A stretch of DNA of 64,000 nucleotides from an uncultured Macellibacteroides sp. (GCF_963667135.1 NZ_OY762974.1:1302001-1366000), one strand, 5' to 3'. Counted from the stretch's first letter, positions 17,888 to 27,420 are shown. The notes: generated by a model not told the origin, from the sequence alone. Numbers and translations: made by a program.

Positions 17888-19426
17888 TTACATTCCCCAT
17901 CCTTCCCTGTCCAGGTTCCTGTAATGAATAGCTTCGGCCAAATGACTTGTCTTAATGGTATCCGCTCCATCCAGATCGGCAATCGTTCGCGAAACTTTCA
18001 ATATTCGGTCGTACGCCCTGGCAGATAGACTCAGCCGGGTCATGGCCTGCTTCAAAAGCTCCAGTCCGGCTGCATCTGGAACTGCAAATTGATGAAGTTG
18101 TTTGGCTTCCATCTGGGCATTGCAATAGATTCCGTCGAAGGATTCGAAACGCTTCTCCTGAATTGCCCTTGCCTTAATTACTCTTTCACGAACTTCGGCG
18201 CTGGGTTCGGAAGGTGTCTGATCAGAGATCTTTTCGAAAGGTACAGGCACTATCTCGATCTGGATATCGATACGATCGAGAAGCGGACCGGATATCTTGT
18301 TCATATACTTCTGGACCGCACCCGGCGCACACAGACAAGCCCGGTCGGGATGGTTGTAATAGCCGCAAGGACAAGGATTCATGGAAGCCACCAGCATAAA
18401 TCCAGCCGGATAGTTTACGGTAAACCTAGCCCTGGAGATACAAATTTGTCTATCCTCAAGCGGTTGCCTCATTACTTCAAGCACATTTCGGTTGAATTCA
18501 GGGAGTTCGTCCAGAAACAAAACTCCATTATGGGAGAGGCTTATTTCGCCCGGTTGGGGGAAAGAACCGCCTCCAACCATTGCAACATTCGAAATGGAGT
18601 GATGTGGTGCACGGAACGGGCGTTGCGTCATCAGAGATGAACCACCTCCAATCTTACCGGCAACGGAATGAATCTTGGTTGTTTCAAGTGATTCTTGCAG
18701 TGTAAAGGGTGGGAGAATGGAGGGAAGTCGCTTAGCAAGCATGGACTTACCGCTTCCCGGCGGACCAACCATAAGTAGATTATGTCCTCCGGCTGCCGAC
18801 ACTTCAAGTGCACGTTTCACATTTTCTTGTCCTCTTACATCGGAAAAGTCGAACTGAAACGCTTCCTGTTTTGCATAAAACTCTTCCCGCGTGTTCACTT
18901 CCGTGGGTTCAAGCGTACGCTTTCCGTCCACAAACTCTATTACTTCTTTGATATTGTCGACTCCAAAGACTTCCAGATTATTCACCACCGCGGCTTCTCT
19001 GGCATTCTGACGGGGCAAAATAAAGCCTTTGAATCCTTCTTCACGGGCTTTGATGGCAATGGGCAGGACTCCTTTTACAGGCATAAGACTTCCGTCTAGT
19101 GAAAGTTCGCCCATCATCAGGTATTTATCAAGACGGGAACTGTCTACTTGCCCGGCTGCAGCAAGAATTGCAACGGCCAATGGCAGATCGTATGCGGATC
19201 CTTCTTTCCGGATATCGGCAGGAGCCATATTAACTACTACCCGGTTACCCGGAAATTTATAGCCGTTAACCTGCAGAGCAGAGATGATGCGTTCATGACT
19301 TTCGCGGACAGCCACATCTGGCAATCCAACGAGAAAGAAGCTAACGCCCTTCGTACAATTTACTTCGATTGTTACAATAGTAGCTGTGATGCCCTGAACG
19401 GCAGCAGCGAATGATTTGACAAGCAT
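17888..19426 (-). CDS. YifB/ComM-like Mg-chelatase-type AAA+ ATPase
   Basis: The 512-aa protein belongs to the YifB/ComM family. The N-terminal ChlI domain (residues 1-160) includes VEVNCTKGVSFFLVGLPDVAVRESHERI and VVNMAPADIRKEGSAYDLP. The central AAA+ module has Walker A GPPGSGKSMLAKRLPSILPP (about 219-238) and Walker B GVLFLDELPEF. Conserved cysteines (CPCGYYNHPDRACLC, about 351-365) probably bind zinc. The C-terminal Mg_chelatase_C region ends in SLSARAYDRILKVSRTIADL. ComM is a hexameric helicase that promotes branch migration during natural transformation; whether this homologue does so is unknown. It follows the TlpA-like gene by 37 bp and precedes metG, which has its own promoter. Confidence 0.92.
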   Translation of the reverse strand: MLVKSFAAAVQGITATIVTIEVNCTKGVSFFLVGLPDVAVRESHERIISALQVNGYKFPGNRVVVNMAPADIRKEGSAYDLPLAVAILAAAGQVDSSRLDKYLMMGELSLDGSLMPVKGVLPIAIKAREEGFKGFILPRQNAREAAVVNNLEVFGVDNIKEVIEFVDGKRTLEPTEVNTREEFYAKQEAFQFDFSDVRGQENVKRALEVSAAGGHNLLMVGPPGSGKSMLAKRLPSILPPFTLQESLETTKIHSVAGKIGGGSSLMTQRPFRAPHHSISNVAMVGGGSFPQPGEISLSHNGVLFLDELPEFNRNVLEVMRQPLEDRQICISRARFTVNYPAGFMLVASMNPCPCGYYNHPDRACLCAPGAVQKYMNKISGPLLDRIDIQIEIVPVPFEKISDQTPSEPSAEVRERVIKARAIQEKRFESFDGIYCNAQMEAKQLHQFAVPDAAGLELLKQAMTRLSLSARAYDRILKVSRTIADLDGADTIKTSHLAEAIHYRNLDREGWGM

Positions 19427-19463
19427 TAGGTTTTGGTTTTACAAATTAAATGGAGAGCGTATT

Positions 19464-20564
19464 CTATTTTTTGATTACCTGCTCCAGTAGTTTTTTTACT
19501 TCCAGTCCGTTATCTGTTTTTAAAATGATTTTTCCTTCGTTATCTATGAGGAAACAACGTGGCAGTGCCGTTACGTTGTATAGTTCCAACATCGTGGTTG
19601 CCTGTCCCGCAGAGTCGGTTACCAGATTCCACTTTATGGTATCTGCATCAACAATCTTCCTCACTTGAGTCTGATCTGTATCTAAACTTATTAACAGCAT
19701 ATCCACTTTGTCTTTCGGGAATTCCCTCTTTATATCATCAAGATACAAATTATCCGTCTGGCACATTTCGCACCAGGGGGCTGTAAAACTTAACAGCAGG
19801 TACTTGTTCGCAAACGAATCAAGGCTTACAGGCTGGTTGTAGATATTTTTAAGATCAAATCCGGGAGCTTCTGCTCCAATGGCAGTCCGCTTAGCTCTGG
19901 CTGTAAACGATTCAAGCTCTTTTACAAGAAAGAAATCCTTTAATGACGGTTCGAGCAGGGCAAGAAATTCATCAAGAAGTCTTGTATCTTCGTTATTTCT
20001 GAAAAAACGGTATATTAATACAACAGAAGCAGCTTCGGAGGGATTTTTACGAATGTAAGACTCAGCTCTTTCCTGCAGCTGATGATTCACGTTTATAAGT
20101 TTGGAAGTCGTGGTTGTCTCGTTTGTTACCAACGAGTCCGGTTCGGCATTTAGCTTTTGTTGCAACAAAGCACGTTCTTTAATAAGGGACGATTGTCCTT
20201 TGTAGAAAGCTGTTAGCTTGTCGTTTATATCACCCCCTTTAATCTCAAGAAGTTCGGGAATCTGAATGTCGCCGGAGAGGGAAATCTTTTCACCCGATTC
20301 AGGATAAAGAGTTATCCAACGCGATTTATGTTCAAAAAGCAAGGTTACGCTAGTGTAATTTGCCTGCTTCTGAATTAGGTGGAATCGTCCGCTTTTCTCA
20401 CACTTAATTGTATCAACAAGCTTTTTATCCGGACCTTCAAATACGGCATAAATAGTTTGATCTTTCAAATTGGAAAGGTTTCCTTCCAACTGAAAAACTG
20501 TTTTCTTTCCACAAGAAAGCAAACAAAACAGCGTACATAGTACGATTACACCCCTTTTTATCAT
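19464..20564 (-). CDS. TlpA/ResA-like thioredoxin-fold lipoprotein with DUF4369-like N-domain
   Basis: A lipoprotein signal ends in LLSC (Cys18), placing the 366-aa protein in the periplasm. Residues 25-125 form a beta-rich DUF4369-like domain (FQLEGNLSNLKDQTIYAVFEG). A helical linker follows. The C-terminal AhpC/TSA-Redoxin domain starts near residue 225 with IGAEAPGFDLKNIYNQPVSL and contains the redox motif APWCEMCQTDN. Such proteins in Bacteroidota are thought to reduce periplasmic disulfides and often appear in many paralogues. The CEMC spacer differs from CGPC of classical thioredoxins. It probably shares a transcript with the yifB-like gene downstream. Confidence 0.85.
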   Translation of the reverse strand: MIKRGVIVLCTLFCLLSCGKKTVFQLEGNLSNLKDQTIYAVFEGPDKKLVDTIKCEKSGRFHLIQKQANYTSVTLLFEHKSRWITLYPESGEKISLSGDIQIPELLEIKGGDINDKLTAFYKGQSSLIKERALLQQKLNAEPDSLVTNETTTTSKLINVNHQLQERAESYIRKNPSEAASVVLIYRFFRNNEDTRLLDEFLALLEPSLKDFFLVKELESFTARAKRTAIGAEAPGFDLKNIYNQPVSLDSFANKYLLLSFTAPWCEMCQTDNLYLDDIKREFPKDKVDMLLISLDTDQTQVRKIVDADTIKWNLVTDSAGQATTMLELYNVTALPRCFLIDNEGKIILKTDNGLEVKKLLEQVIKK

Positions 20565-20730
20565 TTGTTGCAGTTCAGATTCACGTAAATTCTTTGGGGA
20601 TAAAGATATAAAAAATAATTAAAAGAAACCTATTATTACATAAAATTTGACAAAAACGATCTAACACACTTGAATGCTGCAAATTATATGAAGGCAATAC
20701 AACTGAATAAGTGAGGGATAGTATGAAATA

Positions 20731-20768
20731 AAAAGAGGGAGAAATCACGATGTGATCCTCCCTCTTTT
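20731..20768 (-). terminator. Rho-independent terminator after pckA
   Basis: The arms AAAAGAGGGA and TCCCTCTTTT plus an inner ATCAC/GTGAT pairing form a stem with a 3-nt loop (GAT, 20749-20751) and one bulge. On the minus strand the stem is followed by a T-rich run (CTTTTTATTT). It lies about 42 bp beyond the pckA stop. Confidence 0.75.
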
Positions 20769-20809
20769 GTATATTAGTATATGAGCAAAGTCTATACCAT
20801 GTAATTAAA

Positions 20810-22417
20810 TTACAATTTTGGACCTGCAGCAACTAAAGCCTTACCAGCTTCGTTTCCTGTGAACTTAGCAAAGTTCTTGATAAAACGGGCAGCCAAATCC
20901 TGAGCCTTTGTATCCCATGCTGAAGCATCAGCATAAGTGTCGCGAGGATCAAGAATCTTAGAATCAACACCTGGAAGAGCGGTAGGCACTTCAAATGAGA
21001 AGTAAGGAATTGATTTTGTTGCAGCTTTGTCGATTGAGCCATCAAGGATAGCATCGATAATACCACGTGTATCTTTGATAGAAATACGCTTGCCGCTTCC
21101 GTTCCAACCTGTGTTAACCAAGTAAGCAGTTGCACCAGACATTTTCATCTTCTTAACCAATTCTTCGCCGTATTTTGTTGGGTGCAATGACAAGAATGCA
21201 GCACCGAAACAAGCAGAGAACGTAGGCGTTGGTTCAGTAATACCACGCTCTGTTCCAGCCAATTTAGCAGTAAATCCAGAAAGGAAATAATACTGTGTTT
21301 GTTCTGGAGTAAGGATAGATACCGGAGGCAATACACCAAAAGCATCTGCCGACAAGAAAATTACTTTCTTAGCAGGACCAGCTTTTGATACAGGCTTAAC
21401 GATATTATCGATATGATAAATAGGATAAGAAACACGTGTGTTTTCTGTTACAGATTTATCATCGAAATTAATTTTTCCATCAGCTGCTACAGTTACGTTT
21501 TCAAGTAAAGCGTCACGTTTGATAGCATTCCAGATATCCGGTTCATTTTCCTGGCTTAGGTTGATAACCTTAGCATAGCAACCGCCTTCGAAGTTGAATA
21601 CACCTTGATCATCCCAACCGTGTTCGTCGTCACCAATAAGCTGACGTTTTGGGTCTGTAGACAATGTTGTTTTTCCTGTTCCGGAAAGACCGAAGAAGAT
21701 AGCTGTTTCATCCTTTTCGTTTGTGTTGGCAGAGCAGTGCATAGAAGCCATACCTTGTAAAGGCAACAAGTAGTTCATATAAGAGAACATACCTTTCTTC
21801 ATTTCACCACCATACCAAGAACCACCGATCAACTGAATTTTTTCAGTAAGGTTGAATACAACGAAAGTCTTAGAATTCAAACCAAGAGATGCGTAGTCGT
21901 CGCCTGCATTACATTTTGAACCGTTCATTACAACGAAATCAGGTTCACCATAGTTTGCCAATTCTTCTTCAGAAGGACGGATAAACATGTTCTTCACGAA
22001 GTGTGCCTGCCAGGCTACTTCCATAATAAAACGAACCTTAATACGTGAACTTTCGTTAGCTCCACAGAAAGTATCTACTACAAACAAACGCTTGTTTGAA
22101 AGTTCCTTCTGTACAATAGCTTTAAGCTTACCCCATGCTTCAACAGAAAGGGGTTTGTTGTCGTTTTTGTATTCGTCGGAAGTCCACCAGATTGTATCTT
22201 TGGTAGTTTCGTCCATAACAAAAAATTTGTCTTTAGGTGAACGACCGGTATAAACACCTGTCATTACATTAATAGCTCCCATTTCTGTTTGCTGACCTAC
22301 TTCAAAACCTTCCAGACCTGGCTTTGTTTCTTCTGCGAACAATTGTTCGTAAGACGGGTTATGCAGGACTTCAGTTGCTCCTGTAATGCCGTACTTGCTT
22401 AAATCTAAATTAGCCAT
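20810..22417 (-). CDS. pckA: Phosphoenolpyruvate carboxykinase (ATP)
   Basis: This 535-aa enzyme interconverts oxaloacetate plus ATP with PEP plus CO2 and ADP; in Bacteroidales it commonly runs towards oxaloacetate in succinate and propionate formation. Family motifs are GRSPKDKF (58-65), the kinase-1a P-loop [16 protein letters not shown] (about 240-255), the metal-binding [10 protein letters not shown], and the [13 protein letters not shown] adenine-binding segment. Length and motifs are those of the ATP-dependent class. The promoter region is unusual: a perfect 13-bp inverted repeat (22486-22519) covers the -7 box about 90 bp before the ATG, which suggests control by a dimeric regulator. 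A hairpin terminator follows. Confidence 0.97.
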   Translation of the reverse strand: MANLDLSKYGITGATEVLHNPSYEQLFAEETKPGLEGFEVGQQTEMGAINVMTGVYTGRSPKDKFFVMDETTKDTIWWTSDEYKNDNKPLSVEAWGKLKAIVQKELSNKRLFVVDTFCGANESSRIKVRFIMEVAWQAHFVKNMFIRPSEEELANYGEPDFVVMNGSKCNAGDDYASLGLNSKTFVVFNLTEKIQLIGGSWYGGEMKKGMFSYMNYLLPLQGMASMHCSANTNEKDETAIFFGLSGTGKTTLSTDPKRQLIGDDEHGWDDQGVFNFEGGCYAKVINLSQENEPDIWNAIKRDALLENVTVAADGKINFDDKSVTENTRVSYPIYHIDNIVKPVSKAGPAKKVIFLSADAFGVLPPVSILTPEQTQYYFLSGFTAKLAGTERGITEPTPTFSACFGAAFLSLHPTKYGEELVKKMKMSGATAYLVNTGWNGSGKRISIKDTRGIIDAILDGSIDKAATKSIPYFSFEVPTALPGVDSKILDPRDTYADASAWDTKAQDLAARFIKNFAKFTGNEAGKALVAAGPKL

Positions 22418-22485
22418 TTTAAATAATTAGTTAAATTGATTGACTTATATAACTTTTCTAATACTCAATATATCACAAGAAAACA

Positions 22486-22519
22486 TATTACTTTTGTATA
22501 TGATTGTACAAAAGTAATA
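22486..22519 (-). promoter_or_regulatory. 13-bp inverted repeat overlapping the pckA -7 box
   Basis: The arms 22486-22498 (TATTACTTTTGTA) and 22507-22519 are perfect complements separated by 8 nt. Each arm contains TACTTTTG, a TAnnTTTG -7 box, one on each strand. The minus-strand box (22509-22516) points at pckA. The plus-strand box (22489-22496) would give antisense transcription into korB. The symmetry suggests an operator that occludes the promoter, or a back-to-back promoter pair. Confidence 0.55.
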
Positions 22520-22566
22520 CATTTTTCAAAAGGAAAAACACAATTAAGGAAATTTTTCAGTAATTA

Positions 22567-23589
22567 TCATTTAACTTGCCAAATCTCCCCGCTCATTAAA
22601 AATTCCTTAAGTTTGCGGATTGGTTTCTTAGCCTGAACTTCCTCAATTTGTTTATGTAATTCTTCTCCATAAACAAAACTGTCTACGTCGCGAATAACTC
22701 CTAAAGCTACAGGCATGTCTCCACACATCATCGATAAAAGAAGATGCATCGTATTTTCCGGAGTCTTGGCATCATGAACCAGAATATCATCCAACGTGTA
22801 TCCATCTTGTCCGATGGTTACTACCTTTAATTTAAGTCCATCCAATACAAGACCTTTTTCATTCTCTTTACCAAACAACATTTTTTCTCCGTGGCGAAGG
22901 AATATCGTGCGATCGGCTCTGTTTTCCTTATCTGCAATCTCCTTGTGGGTACCATCATTGAAAATAACACAGTTTACCAATACCTCGACAACCGATGTAC
23001 CTTTGTGTTTTGCCGAAGCAATCAAAATATCCGTAGAGTTCTTCAAATCTACATCGATGCTTCTGGCAAAGAAAGTACCTCTGGATCCCAAAGTTAATTC
23101 CGCTGGAATAAAAGGCTCTTCAACCGTTCCAAAAGGAGAGCTTTTGGAAACAAATCCTCTATCTGAAGTTGGTGAATACTGCCCCTTGGTGAGTCCGTAT
23201 ATTTTATTATTAAACAACACGATATTCAAATCCACATTTCGGCGAACAGCATGAATAAAATGATTTCCGCCAATAGCAAGACAGTCGCCGTCGCCTGTAA
23301 TCAACCAAACCGAAAGATCTGGCTGCGCGGTTTTTACTCCAGTTGCAATAGCAGCTCCGCGACCATGAATGGTATGGAAACCATAGGTATTCATATAATA
23401 AGGCAACCGGGAAGAACAACCAATCCCTGAAATTACAGCTGTTTTATGCGGAGGGATGGATAGTTCGGCCATTGCCTTATGAAGACAGTTAAGAACTGCG
23501 TGGTCTCCACAACCCGGACACCAGCGAACATACTGGTCGCTCTTATAGTCTTTTGCTACATATTTAGCATACTTTACTTCGATACTCAT
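22567..23589 (-). CDS. korB: 2-oxoglutarate:ferredoxin oxidoreductase, beta subunit
   Basis: The 340-aa thiamine-diphosphate-binding subunit carries WCPGCGDHAVLNCLHKA (23-39), the SGIGCSSRLPYY block and the ThDP/Mg motif GDGDCLAIGGNHFIHAVRRN with LFNNKIYGLTKGQYSPTS (about 98-145). Together with the alpha subunit it oxidatively decarboxylates a 2-oxoacid (most likely 2-oxoglutarate) to the acyl-CoA and reduces ferredoxin, or runs in reverse. No 4Fe-4S ferredoxin-like domain is present in the sequence, and no delta/ferredoxin gene lies in the pair. It starts 3 bp after korA. Substrate choice among 2-oxoacids rests on the KorAB two-subunit organisation, not on a tested residue. Confidence 0.92.
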   Translation of the reverse strand: MSIEVKYAKYVAKDYKSDQYVRWCPGCGDHAVLNCLHKAMAELSIPPHKTAVISGIGCSSRLPYYMNTYGFHTIHGRGAAIATGVKTAQPDLSVWLITGDGDCLAIGGNHFIHAVRRNVDLNIVLFNNKIYGLTKGQYSPTSDRGFVSKSSPFGTVEEPFIPAELTLGSRGTFFARSIDVDLKNSTDILIASAKHKGTSVVEVLVNCVIFNDGTHKEIADKENRADRTIFLRHGEKMLFGKENEKGLVLDGLKLKVVTIGQDGYTLDDILVHDAKTPENTMHLLLSMMCGDMPVALGVIRDVDSFVYGEELHKQIEEVQAKKPIRKLKEFLMSGEIWQVK

Positions 23590-23592
23590 TGT

Positions 23593-25446
23593 TTATGCCT
23601 CCAATAATTTCGTAAATTCCTCAACTAATCTTGAAACGACAAAAGGTTGTCCCTTTACCCGGTTAAATTGATACGGATTGAATCCGGAAATTTTACCACG
23701 CAGGTAATTTGCAAACTGCCCGTTATTTTGTTCCACCACCACTACTTTCTTAAAGCGAGCCAGAACTTCAGCCGTATTTTTAGGAAGAGGCTGAATAAAT
23801 TTAAAGTGAGCCAAAGCAACTTTCTTTCCCTGATCCTGCATATCTTCCATGGCTTCATAGAGGTGACCGTAGGTTCCGCCCCATCCAACAATCAATAATT
23901 CGGCATCCTGGTCTCCTTCCACTTTCTGGTCGGGAATATAGTTTGATATATAATCTACTTTTGCCTGACGAACAGTTACCATTTTCTGGTGATTAGCCGC
24001 GTCTGTAGAAATCGCACTGGTTTCATAGTCTTTTTCCAAACCTCCGATACGATGCATAAATTCTTCCATTCCGGGAACTGCCCAGTAGCGAACCAAAGAC
24101 TCTTCGTCTCTTAGGTAAGGCTTCCAGGGGGCTTCTCCTTTATAGTTCGTTACATAATTCGGTGTTATTGCAGGATAATTTTCCAGGTCGGGAATCTTCC
24201 ATGCAGATGATCCGTTAGCAATAAATGAATCGGTAAGCAAGATTACCGGTGTCATATGTTCGACAGCCAGTTTTCCTGCCCAAAATGCAGCATCGAAGCA
24301 GTCGGTTGGAGTAGAGGCGGCAAGAACCACCGCAGGACTTTCACCATTTCGTCCGTACAAAGCCTGCATCAAATCGGTTTGTTCACTCTTGGTTGGCATA
24401 CCAGTAGAAGGACCTCCACGCTGAACATCAACAACAACCAAGGGTATCTCGGCAATCACAGCCAGACCTATAGCCTCGCTCTTTAATGCCAAACCCGGAC
24501 CAGAAGTTGATGTAGCAGCCAGACATCCTGCAAAGCTTGCACCAATAGCTGTACAAACACCGGCAATTTCGTCTTCGGCCTGTACTGTAATAACACCTAA
24601 ATCCTTACGTTTGGCAAGTTCATGTAAAATATCTGTTGCAGGAGTAATAGGATAACTACCAAGAAATAAACGCAAGTCCGCTTTTTCGGCAGCCGCGATT
24701 AATCCGTAAGAAGTAGCCTTATTTCCGTTTACATCTGTATAAAAGGCTGGTTCAACATTCGTACTTTCAATACGGTATGTAGAAACAGTGGCATGTGTAT
24801 TATGACCGTAGTTATAACCGTCTGTCAGGGCTTTAATATTGGCTTTAACGATGGCAGGTTTTTTTGCGAACTTATTCTGCAGCATGTGCATCGCCTCTTC
24901 AAGCGGGCGTTCAAATAACCAGCAAACCAAGCCTAGCGCAAACATGTTTTTACAACGCAAAGCCGATTTGTTATCCAGCTCGAATTCAAACAGTCCGTCC
25001 TTAACCATTGTTGAAATAGGAACAGCAACCACCTGAACACTTGTCAGACCTAATTCTTCAAACGGTTCATCTGTCGTAAAAAGTGCCTTTGTCAAATCAT
25101 TTTTCTGAAATGAGTCAGTATCAATAATTACAATCGCATTCTGTTTGATATTTTTTACATTAACTTTTAAAGCGGCCGGATTCATAGCAACCAATACATC
25201 CGCTTTATCTCCCGGAGTATAAATCTTTCTCGATCCTAAATGGACCTGAAACCCAGATACACCACTTAGCGTTCCTTGCGGAGCACGAATTTCTGCCGGA
25301 AAGTCGGGGAATGTAGAAATTTCATTTCCCAAGATTGCAGACAGATTTGAAAAGATAGTTCCAGTTAATTGCATACCGTCTCCCGAGTCTCCCGAGAAAC
25401 GAACAACAACCTTCTCCAACGTTGTAACTTTCGTTTGTTCTGCCAT
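23593..25446 (-). CDS. korA: 2-oxoglutarate:ferredoxin oxidoreductase, alpha subunit (gamma-alpha fusion)
   Basis: The 617-aa chain fuses the gamma domain (residues 1-190, RFSGDSGDGMQLTGTIFSNLSA, FPDFPAEIRAPQGTLSGVSGFQVH) with the pyrimidine-binding alpha domain (about 230-480, LGSYPITPATDILHELAKR, ATSTSGPGLALKSEAIGLA, PSTGMPTKSEQTDL) and the C-terminal domain II (ELLIVGWGGTYG). This fused arrangement is usual in Bacteroidota. The protein is cytoplasmic and forms a heterodimeric or heterotetrameric complex with KorB, whose gene follows after 3 bp. A TAnnTTTG box at 25499-25506 probably drives korAB separately from the upstream alanine-dehydrogenase-like gene. Confidence 0.93.
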   Translation of the reverse strand: MAEQTKVTTLEKVVVRFSGDSGDGMQLTGTIFSNLSAILGNEISTFPDFPAEIRAPQGTLSGVSGFQVHLGSRKIYTPGDKADVLVAMNPAALKVNVKNIKQNAIVIIDTDSFQKNDLTKALFTTDEPFEELGLTSVQVVAVPISTMVKDGLFEFELDNKSALRCKNMFALGLVCWLFERPLEEAMHMLQNKFAKKPAIVKANIKALTDGYNYGHNTHATVSTYRIESTNVEPAFYTDVNGNKATSYGLIAAAEKADLRLFLGSYPITPATDILHELAKRKDLGVITVQAEDEIAGVCTAIGASFAGCLAATSTSGPGLALKSEAIGLAVIAEIPLVVVDVQRGGPSTGMPTKSEQTDLMQALYGRNGESPAVVLAASTPTDCFDAAFWAGKLAVEHMTPVILLTDSFIANGSSAWKIPDLENYPAITPNYVTNYKGEAPWKPYLRDEESLVRYWAVPGMEEFMHRIGGLEKDYETSAISTDAANHQKMVTVRQAKVDYISNYIPDQKVEGDQDAELLIVGWGGTYGHLYEAMEDMQDQGKKVALAHFKFIQPLPKNTAEVLARFKKVVVVEQNNGQFANYLRGKISGFNPYQFNRVKGQPFVVSRLVEEFTKLLEA

Positions 25447-25498
25447 AATAATTTATATTAGCTTTTATTCTCTGATTGCCATATTTTAAATAACGAGA

Positions 25499-25506
25499 CA
25501 AAGGTA
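25499..25506 (-). promoter_or_regulatory. TAnnTTTG -7 box for korAB
   Basis: The minus strand reads TACCTTTG, 52 bp before the korA ATG and about 50 bp after the stop of the preceding gene. Confidence 0.5.
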
Positions 25507-25557
25507 AGTAATAAACTTTGCGCGTTCAAAAAAATTACAATATATTCTACTTAATAC

Positions 25558-26769
25558 CTAAAATGCCGACAAATAGATACTAATATCCGCCGATAACAGA
25601 TTAAAATGATTTGCCACATACCTATTTACCGGCTTTCCGGCATACATGTATATTCCTGCGCGAAACCCCAGATCTGCTTTAATCAAGGCTTGAACAGATC
25701 CTGCGTCACTAATGGAAAACAGCATCGGCACAAAAATATTACTAAAGCCCATCGATGTCGTTCGCGCTACATAATTGCTTATATTCGATTTGCAATAATG
25801 ATAAATCCCATATTGTTGAAAAACCGATGGATCGGAAGACGTTAATCCGCACGTAGTTTCAAAACAACCTCCCTGATTGACCCGAAGATCAATTATCAGT
25901 GCACCTTTTTTCATGGAGCTGATCATCTCTTCGGCAATCACATAGCGTTTACGCGAGTTTATATAGCGCATAGCACCGATCACAACATCTGCAGACCTGA
26001 AAGCATTATGCAAAACATTCGGCTGGAAGTTAGAGGTAAACAGCGACTGACCTAACACCTGTTGAATAGTCCGTAACTTGTTTATATCTTCGTCAAACAC
26101 CTTCACCATAGCACCCATCCCCAGGGCAGCCCTGGCCGCTGCGGTTCCGGCAATACCGGCGCCAATAATAATAACCTCCGTGGGAGGAACGCCCGAAATT
26201 CCGCCAAAGAGAAGTCCTTTCCCCCCTCTTGCGTTGCTCAACATTTCTGATGCAATCGAAATGGAAGCTCTCCCCTCAATTTCGGAAATAATATTTAATA
26301 TCGGTAATTTGTTCTGGTCGTCTGCCAACAATTCGTACCCAATGGCATTAATCCGCTTTGCCATCATAAGCTCAAATGCTTCCGGAGCAAATAAATTAAG
26401 CTGCACCATGGAGAAAAGAGTTGAACGGGGTTTCATAAGTGCCACTTCTCCGGGTAAAGGAGGAAGTACTTTCAAAATCAGGTCCGCCTGATAAACTTCT
26501 TGCGGAGTAGCCACAATCTCGGCACCAGCTTCAGAGAAGTGATTGTCGGAATAGTTTATACCTAAGCCGGCATTTGTTTCTACCAAAACCCTATAGCCAA
26601 AGTCAGTCAGCATATCAACAGCCTCGGGGGTCAAGGCAAGACGCCTCTCTTCCTCATTACGCTCACGGGGAATACCTATCAGCAAACGATTGTTCGTCTT
26701 ACTGATTTCCTTCAATAGTTCCTGGGGAATATACTTCCCCTGACATGATTTACCGCCTGTTGAATCCAT
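25558..26769 (-). CDS. Alanine dehydrogenase-like protein with altered active site
   Basis: This 403-aa protein has the AlaDh/PNT N-terminal domain (IGIPRERNEEERRLALTPEAV, 31-51) and the NAD-binding C-terminal domain (VIIIGAGIAGTAAARAALGMGA, 199-220). Compared with Bacillus alanine dehydrogenase, the pyruvate-binding Arg (Arg43) and Lys (Lys100 in LKVLPP) are kept. The catalytic His of the YLHLA segment is Gln123 (MVQLNL) and the catalytic Asp of the VDQGG-type segment is Asn298 (RVNQGG). It also has an N-terminal extension of about 28 residues with two cysteines. Classical L-alanine deamination is therefore doubtful; another NAD-linked activity or a binding role is possible. It is co-transcribed with aroK, 2 bp upstream. 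Confidence 0.8.
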   Translation of the reverse strand: MDSTGGKSCQGKYIPQELLKEISKTNNRLLIGIPRERNEEERRLALTPEAVDMLTDFGYRVLVETNAGLGINYSDNHFSEAGAEIVATPQEVYQADLILKVLPPLPGEVALMKPRSTLFSMVQLNLFAPEAFELMMAKRINAIGYELLADDQNKLPILNIISEIEGRASISIASEMLSNARGGKGLLFGGISGVPPTEVIIIGAGIAGTAAARAALGMGAMVKVFDEDINKLRTIQQVLGQSLFTSNFQPNVLHNAFRSADVVIGAMRYINSRKRYVIAEEMISSMKKGALIIDLRVNQGGCFETTCGLTSSDPSVFQQYGIYHYCKSNISNYVARTTSMGFSNIFVPMLFSISDAGSVQALIKADLGFRAGIYMYAGKPVNRYVANHFNLLSADISIYLSAF

Positions 26770-26771
26770 AT

Positions 26772-27293
26772 TTATAAAATCTTTTCCAAAGCTTTAGCAA
26801 TCTCGATTACATCTGTATCATTACCCATTGCCTCTGCTTCAAAAACAACATTTGCCTGCTCGTAATTGTTTTTTCTTTTTTGCAATGTTTCATTTATATA
26901 ACTTCGAAGCTCCTCTTTGCTTTTATCTTTTAACAAAGGACGGGTACCCTTACACACTTCGAGTCTGTTAGCCAGTTCGTTGACAGAAACCTTCAGATAC
27001 ACCGTTGTACCATGCGAATTCATAAACTCCATATTATCATAAAAACAGGGAGCTCCTCCACCCGTAGATATCAGCACATCTTCAAAAAGAGCAACCTCAT
27101 GAAGCATCTTTTGTTCGATCATCCGGAATCCTTCTTCGCCTTTCTCAGCGAAAAGCTGCTGAACAGATTTCAGATAACGACTTTCAATATAATGATCCAG
27201 GTCTACAAATGAAAGGCCCATTCGTTTTGAAAGGCACACTCCCACAGTGGTTTTCCCGGCGCCCATGAATCCTATCAAAAATACACGTTTCAT
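26772..27293 (-). CDS. aroK: Shikimate kinase
   Basis: The 173-aa cytoplasmic kinase phosphorylates shikimate at O3 in aromatic amino-acid synthesis. The P-loop is GFMGAGKTTVG (8-18), the shikimate-binding Asp lies in FVDLDHYIESR (30-40), the second substrate block is GGGAPCF (78-84), and the lid contains KGTRPLLKD (about 115-123). Length is normal. It has a TAnnTTTG box 23 bp upstream of the ATG and is followed after 2 bp by the alanine-dehydrogenase-like gene, so the two share a transcript. It diverges from rnhA. Confidence 0.95.
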   Translation of the reverse strand: MKRVFLIGFMGAGKTTVGVCLSKRMGLSFVDLDHYIESRYLKSVQQLFAEKGEEGFRMIEQKMLHEVALFEDVLISTGGGAPCFYDNMEFMNSHGTTVYLKVSVNELANRLEVCKGTRPLLKDKSKEELRSYINETLQKRKNNYEQANVVFEAEAMGNDTDVIEIAKALEKIL

Positions 27294-27316
27294 TGCTGGA
27301 TTTAAATAGTTTCTTG

Positions 27317-27324
27317 CAAATGTA
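27317..27324 (-). promoter_or_regulatory. TAnnTTTG -7 box for aroK
   Basis: The minus strand reads TACATTTG, 23 bp before the aroK ATG; the predicted leader is short. Confidence 0.45.
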
Positions 27325-27412
27325 GTTGATAATCGTATAACTTCTTCTTTCTGATTGTATAATTCTGTTCTTAACCTGCAAATTCTCCGTCTGCTAATCT
27401 TAAAATAAATTG

Positions 27413-27420
27413 TATCTTTG
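27413..27420 (+). promoter_or_regulatory. TAnnTTTG -7 box for rnhA
   Basis: TATCTTTG lies 26 bp before the rnhA ATG and diverges from the aroK promoter about 90 bp away. Confidence 0.5.

Noticed and set aside
18089-18640. Open frame antisense to the yifB/comM-like gene
   Set aside because: Shadow of a conserved AAA+ gene with no protein features of its own.
22796-23254. Open frame antisense to korB
   Set aside because: Opposite a conserved enzyme gene; the plus-strand -7 box at 22489 might give antisense RNA but nothing supports a protein.
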